Part shown: positions 8,299 to 8,987 of the stretch, in pieces
How positions within the stretch are numbered: the stretch's first letter is position 1
How the letters are laid out: each line of letters begins with the position of its first letter
Source of the DNA: Hyphomicrobiaceae bacterium UBA4118
GTDB taxonomy: Bacteria; Pseudomonadota; Alphaproteobacteria; Rhizobiales; Methyloligellaceae
NCBI GenBank assembly: GCA_002383105.1
Contig: DFXC01000150.1
Location: 1-8,987, forward strand
Direction of reading: 5' to 3'
DNA: 8,987 bases
Translations under genes and position numbers: made by a program
The notes under the pieces: generated by a model
Seen by the model: the letters and a program-made list of their open reading frames with translations, nothing else
Told to the model about the DNA's origin: nothing
The model's database searches: none

Positions 8299-8304
8299 CT
8301 TATA
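8299..8304 (-). promoter_or_regulatory. Possible -10 box for the PCMT-like gene
   Basis: TATAAG on the minus strand matches five of six bases of the consensus -10. No good -35 lies 16-18 bases upstream (GGCACT at 17), so the call is weak. If real, the leader would be about 108 bases and would contain both TGACGCGTT copies and the alternative hairpins. Confidence 0.28.
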
Positions 8305-8335
8305 AAGAAGTTGCGGTCTTCAGTGCCGGTGCGAC

Positions 8336-8364
8336 TTGACACGATAGGGGGACAATCAAGTAGT
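8336..8364 (+). promoter_or_regulatory. Candidate promoter of the tRNA-Cys gene
   Basis: A perfect TTGACA at 8336-8341 is followed after 17 bases by AGTAGT (8359-8364), a three-of-six -10 match. Transcription would start about 20 bases before the tRNA. The perfect -35 and the distance fit a stable-RNA promoter; the -10 is weak. Confidence 0.45.
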
Positions 8365-8391
8365 TAAGCGCCCTCGCAAGCCTCCGAAATT

Positions 8392-8465
8392 GGCCACGTG
8401 GCGGAGTGGTGACGCAACGGACTGCAAATCCGTGCACCCCGGTTCGATTCCGGGCGTGGCCTCCA
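8392..8465 (+). tRNA. tRNA-Cys (anticodon GCA)
   Basis: A complete 74-base tRNA with the CCA end encoded. The acceptor stem pairs GGCCACG (8392-8398) with CGTGGCC (8455-8461), followed by discriminator T and CCA (8463-8465). The D stem is GCG/CGC (8401-8403, 8413-8415). The anticodon stem is ACGGA/TCCGT (8417-8421, 8429-8433) with loop CTGCAAA and anticodon GCA at 8424-8426. The T arm is CCCGG-TTCGATT-CCGGG (8438-8454). It reads UGC and UGU cysteine codons. Confidence 0.98.
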
Positions 8466-8725
8466 CAACTTACGCCAAGTCCCCAAAGACTTACCTGCTC
8501 CTCCCTCATATCGAGAAGCGGCCAGTCTCCGCTGAAGAAGCTTACTAAGCAAAGAGACGCCGCCGACGCCGACGCATCTCCTGGTCCTGAAATTTTCTCG
8601 GCGGGCGTCTCAACCTGCTTGTTCTTGGCCTTGGTTCGTCGAGGACCAATTGGTCTCTCAAGCCCGCCTTCAATGGCAATAATAAGCTATGCTGCCGCTG
8701 GCGCAGCCCGACGTAACGCGCCCTT
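8466..8725. other. Lower-GC stretch after tRNA-Cys without a supported gene
   Basis: I see no gene that I can support. AAGTC-CCCAAA-GACTT (8477-8492) is a weak 5-bp hairpin that might end the tRNA transcript. Open frames here either run through the tRNA or are arginine-rich and overlap the next gene. Base composition is about half G+C, clearly lower than the conserved genes to the left, as expected of acquired or poorly constrained DNA. Confidence 0.45.
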
Positions 8726-8968
8726 TCATCGTTTCTCCAAGCTCGCACGCGCCAGCGCAAAACGGCCGCGTTCCTCTATAAACGCAGATATCGGGCCTAT
8801 TGTAGGTAGCCTTCGTCGGACAACAGTAACTGCGGTTTGGATCGCGGAGGGAAAAATGTTGGCCTCGTAGTAGTTGTCGTCATCGAGGCTCCAGAAGCGC
8901 ACGCCGACAAGGTACATGTTGTCCGCAGAGCTCTTCGTCTCGAACACCGCAAACTTCGTAATTTTCAT
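8726..8968 (-). CDS. Small hypothetical protein
   Basis: Not recognised. The 80-residue product begins MKITKFAVFETKSSADNMYL, with mixed charged and aromatic residues (VRFWSLDDDNYYEANIF), no obvious signal peptide and no membrane segment. About the first 45 codons favour G or C in the third position and read like a real gene; the remainder (RRRLPTIGPISAFIEERG...) is less biased. No SD is visible before ATG 8968, and only 19 bases of upstream sequence are available. ATG 8917 is an alternative start. It lies in the lower-GC segment beyond the tRNA, so it may be acquired. It could also be the remnant of a larger gene. Confidence 0.48.
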   Translation of the reverse strand: MKITKFAVFETKSSADNMYLVGVRFWSLDDDNYYEANIFPSAIQTAVTVVRRRLPTIGPISAFIEERGRFALARASLEKR

Positions 8969-8987
8969 GCTTGGCGGCGGTATTGAG

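Noticed and set aside
8406..8870. A 154-codon + strand frame beginning inside tRNA-Cys
   Set aside because: Its start lies within a complete tRNA, and it runs opposite the more coding-like small gene at 8968-8726.

Overview
The window looks like chromosomal DNA of a high-GC alphaproteobacterium, most likely of the order Hyphomicrobiales (Rhizobiales). Three things point there: a PopZ/DUF2497 gene next to valS and a TolC-type outer membrane protein gene; the wording of the proteins (for example the MEEILASIRRIISEDE start of the PopZ-like protein); and paired hairpin repeats ending in CCTCATCCT/AGGATGAGG and CCTCATGCT/AGCATGAGG, which resemble dispersed palindromes I recall from Bradyrhizobium/Rhodopseudomonas-type genomes. 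I cannot name the genus.

Layout. Positions 1-349 hold only broken coding-like pieces, the clearest being a short reading frame (151-349) interrupted by what looks like a one-base frameshift. Next, on the + strand, come diacylglycerol kinase dgkA (397-834) and a 271-residue multi-pass membrane protein of unknown function with a striking GEE-x-x-WGQ...ETNLHN motif (867-1682). A double hairpin repeat (1684-1778) separates these from a convergent minus-strand block. Read in its own direction, that block is: a PCMT-like methyltransferase (8184-7501), a TolC-family outer membrane channel (7332-5746), a PopZ-like polar organiser (5590-4595) and valyl-tRNA synthetase valS (4505-1791). Further right are a tRNA-Cys(GCA) on the + strand (8392-8465) with its own TTGACA-type promoter, and then about 500 bases of visibly lower GC (about 52% in the lines I counted, against up to 75% in valS). 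That last stretch carries one plausible small hypothetical gene (8968-8726, minus).

How the genes fit together. dgkA and the membrane protein are close enough to be co-transcribed. DgkA recycles diacylglycerol in the inner membrane, so a lipid or envelope role for its neighbour is a reasonable guess, nothing more. The minus-strand genes have gaps of 168, 155 and 89 bases. They are therefore a conserved-looking neighbourhood rather than a tight operon, and valS seems to have its own promoter in the popZ-valS gap.

Most of the window is ordinary housekeeping sequence. The points worth a second look are the unknown membrane protein, the PCMT-like protein that lacks the usual catalytic-region signature, the repeat and hairpin structure upstream of it, an inverted repeat framing the valS promoter, and the composition change after the tRNA.
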